A program made the position numbers and the translations under genes. This document shows positions 32,904-33,770 of a stretch of DNA of 33,770 nt, piece after piece; the first letter of the stretch is position 1; every line of letters begins with the position of its first letter. The notes below the pieces were generated by a model. The model made no database searches, was not told the origin of the DNA, and saw nothing but the letters and a program-made list of their open reading frames with translations. This DNA is from JACQAI01 sp035507915 (lineage in GTDB: Bacteria; Pseudomonadota; Alphaproteobacteria; Elsterales; Elsteraceae). The stretch covers positions 1 through 33,770 of the forward strand of contig DATJNS010000387.1 of the NCBI GenBank assembly GCA_035507915.1. The letters run 5' to 3'.

Positions 32904-33770
32904 ATGTCGCTCGCCTCGGTGGGCCGGCGCACGGTCGGGGGGCTGTTCGACAACCCCTATCTGCTGCTCGCGCTGGCCAGCCTGTTCTGGTCCGGCAACC
33001 ACATCGTCGGGCGCGCGATTGCGGGCTATGTGCCGCCGTTCACCATCTCGACCCTGCGCTGGCTGATCGGCGCGGTGCTGCTGTGGCCGCTGGCGCGCCG
33101 CCGGTTGGTCGCCGACTGGCCGCTGATCCGGCGCCACTGGGGCATTCTCCTCTTTCTCGGCGCGACCGGCGGCGCCATGTTCAGCGCGCTGCAGTATGTC
33201 GGGCTGCAGCTCACCACCGCGCTCAACACCTCGGTGTTCAACTCGCTCGCGCCGGTGATGATCGCGGCGGTCGGCGCGGTGATGTTCCGCGACCGCTTGA
33301 CGGCGCGCCAGACGCTCGGCATCGCGACGTCGCTCGTCGGCGCGCTCGCCATCGTGACGCGCTGCGACCTCGAGACGGTGGCGCGGCTCCGCCTCAACCT
33401 CGGCGACCTCGTGATCGTGTTCAACATGGCCGTGTTCGCGGTCTACGCGGTCTATTTCCGCCTTCGGCCGCCGATCCATTGGCTGAGCTTCATCCTCCTG
33501 CTGTCGATCATTTCGGCGGTCGGCACGCTGCCCCTGATGGCGTGGGAGGTTCTGGCGGGCGCGCCCGCGCAGTGGACCGCGCCGACAGTGCTCGCGATCG
33601 CCTATGTCGCGATCTTTCCCAGCGTGGGCGCGTTCGTGTTCTGGAACCGCGGGGTCGAGATCATCGGCGCCAACCGTGCCGGCGTGTTCCTGCACCTGGT
33701 GCCGCTCTACAGCGCTTTGCTCGCGACCGGGCTGCTCGGCGAGCAGCTCCGCGCCTATCACGTCATCGGG
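32904..33770 (+). CDS. EamA/DMT-family exporter, cut by the window end
   Basis: The frame opens at ATG 32904, 6 bases after the ATPase stop, and is still open at 33770 (289 residues). It shows the two-repeat EamA layout: LLLALASLFWSGNHIVGRAIAG in the first helix and FTISTLRWLIGAVLLWPLARR next, then VGLQLTTALNTSVFNSLAPVMIAAVGAVMF. The second half has NMAVFAVYAVYFRLRPP and GVEIIGANRAGVFLHLVPLYSALLATGLLGEQL. Such proteins are inner-membrane exporters of amino acids or other metabolites. Placement behind an amino acid importer might mean a valve against excess substrate, or just shared transcription. About ten membrane segments are expected in the full protein and only the last part is missing. 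Confidence 0.9.
   Translation, partial: MSLASVGRRTVGGLFDNPYLLLALASLFWSGNHIVGRAIAGYVPPFTISTLRWLIGAVLLWPLARRRLVADWPLIRRHWGILLFLGATGGAMFSALQYVGLQLTTALNTSVFNSLAPVMIAAVGAVMFRDRLTARQTLGIATSLVGALAIVTRCDLETVARLRLNLGDLVIVFNMAVFAVYAVYFRLRPPIHWLSFILLLSIISAVGTLPLMAWEVLAGAPAQWTAPTVLAIAYVAIFPSVGAFVFWNRGVEIIGANRAGVFLHLVPLYSALLATGLLGEQLRAYHVIG

Noticed and set aside
1..33770. CRISPR array, insertion sequence, tRNA or rRNA gene, prophage
   Set aside because: No regularly spaced direct repeats, transposase, integrase or structural RNA signature was recognised anywhere in the window.

Overview
The window is very GC-rich double-stranded DNA with tightly packed genes, frequent 1-11 base overlaps and almost no spacer longer than 200 bases. 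GC richness, c-type cytochromes, a Gsp type II secretion operon, a TctC/Bug-type binding protein, a hut pathway and GCGAAAGC-type repeats all point to a Gram-negative proteobacterium. An alphaproteobacterium, perhaps of Rhodospirillales type, is my best guess, but no rRNA or tRNA gene is present to settle it. The window cuts a gene at each end.

Layout. (1) 1-6587, + strand: the 3' part of a GlcG/HbpS-like heme-binding protein, a cysteine-free exported protein that looks like an outer-membrane beta-barrel, and a 1263-residue decaheme cytochrome with an LVIVD-type repeat domain. These look like one operon and are a candidate electron conduit across the outer membrane. (2) 6633-9864: three VOC-fold proteins around an HpaB-like flavin-dependent aromatic monooxygenase, probably an aromatic degradation island. 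(3) 9980-11236: a DUF4410 lipoprotein with lower GC. (4) 11240-21070, - strand: an MFS efflux pump downstream of a type II secretion operon in the transcription order prepilin peptidase, gspE-F-G-H-I-J-K-L-M and a GspC/GspN-like gene. No secretin (gspD) is present. (5) 21158-22528, + strand: a periplasmic cytochrome with five heme motifs, divergent from the secretion operon. (6) 22607-24608, - strand: an ornithine cyclodeaminase homologue and a TctC-family binding protein, with an inverted pair of REP-like hairpins at its start codon. (7) 24710-29225: hutH divergent from hutI-hutU. (8) 29228-29569: an ArsC-family reductase. (9) 29680-32897: a complete polar amino acid ABC transporter. (10) From 32904: an EamA/DMT exporter cut by the window end.

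How the parts may work together. The barrel-like protein plus decaheme protein, a type II secretion machine and a second multiheme cytochrome sit within 22 kb. In other electron-exporting bacteria, type II secretion places multiheme cytochromes on the cell surface, so these neighbours may form one respiratory or electron-exchange system. That link is inferred from position only. Separately, hutH/I/U convert histidine to N-formimino-glutamate, and the adjacent ABC transporter (and possibly the TctC protein) may feed in histidine or a related compound. The last hut step (hutG or hutF) and a HutC regulator are not in the window.
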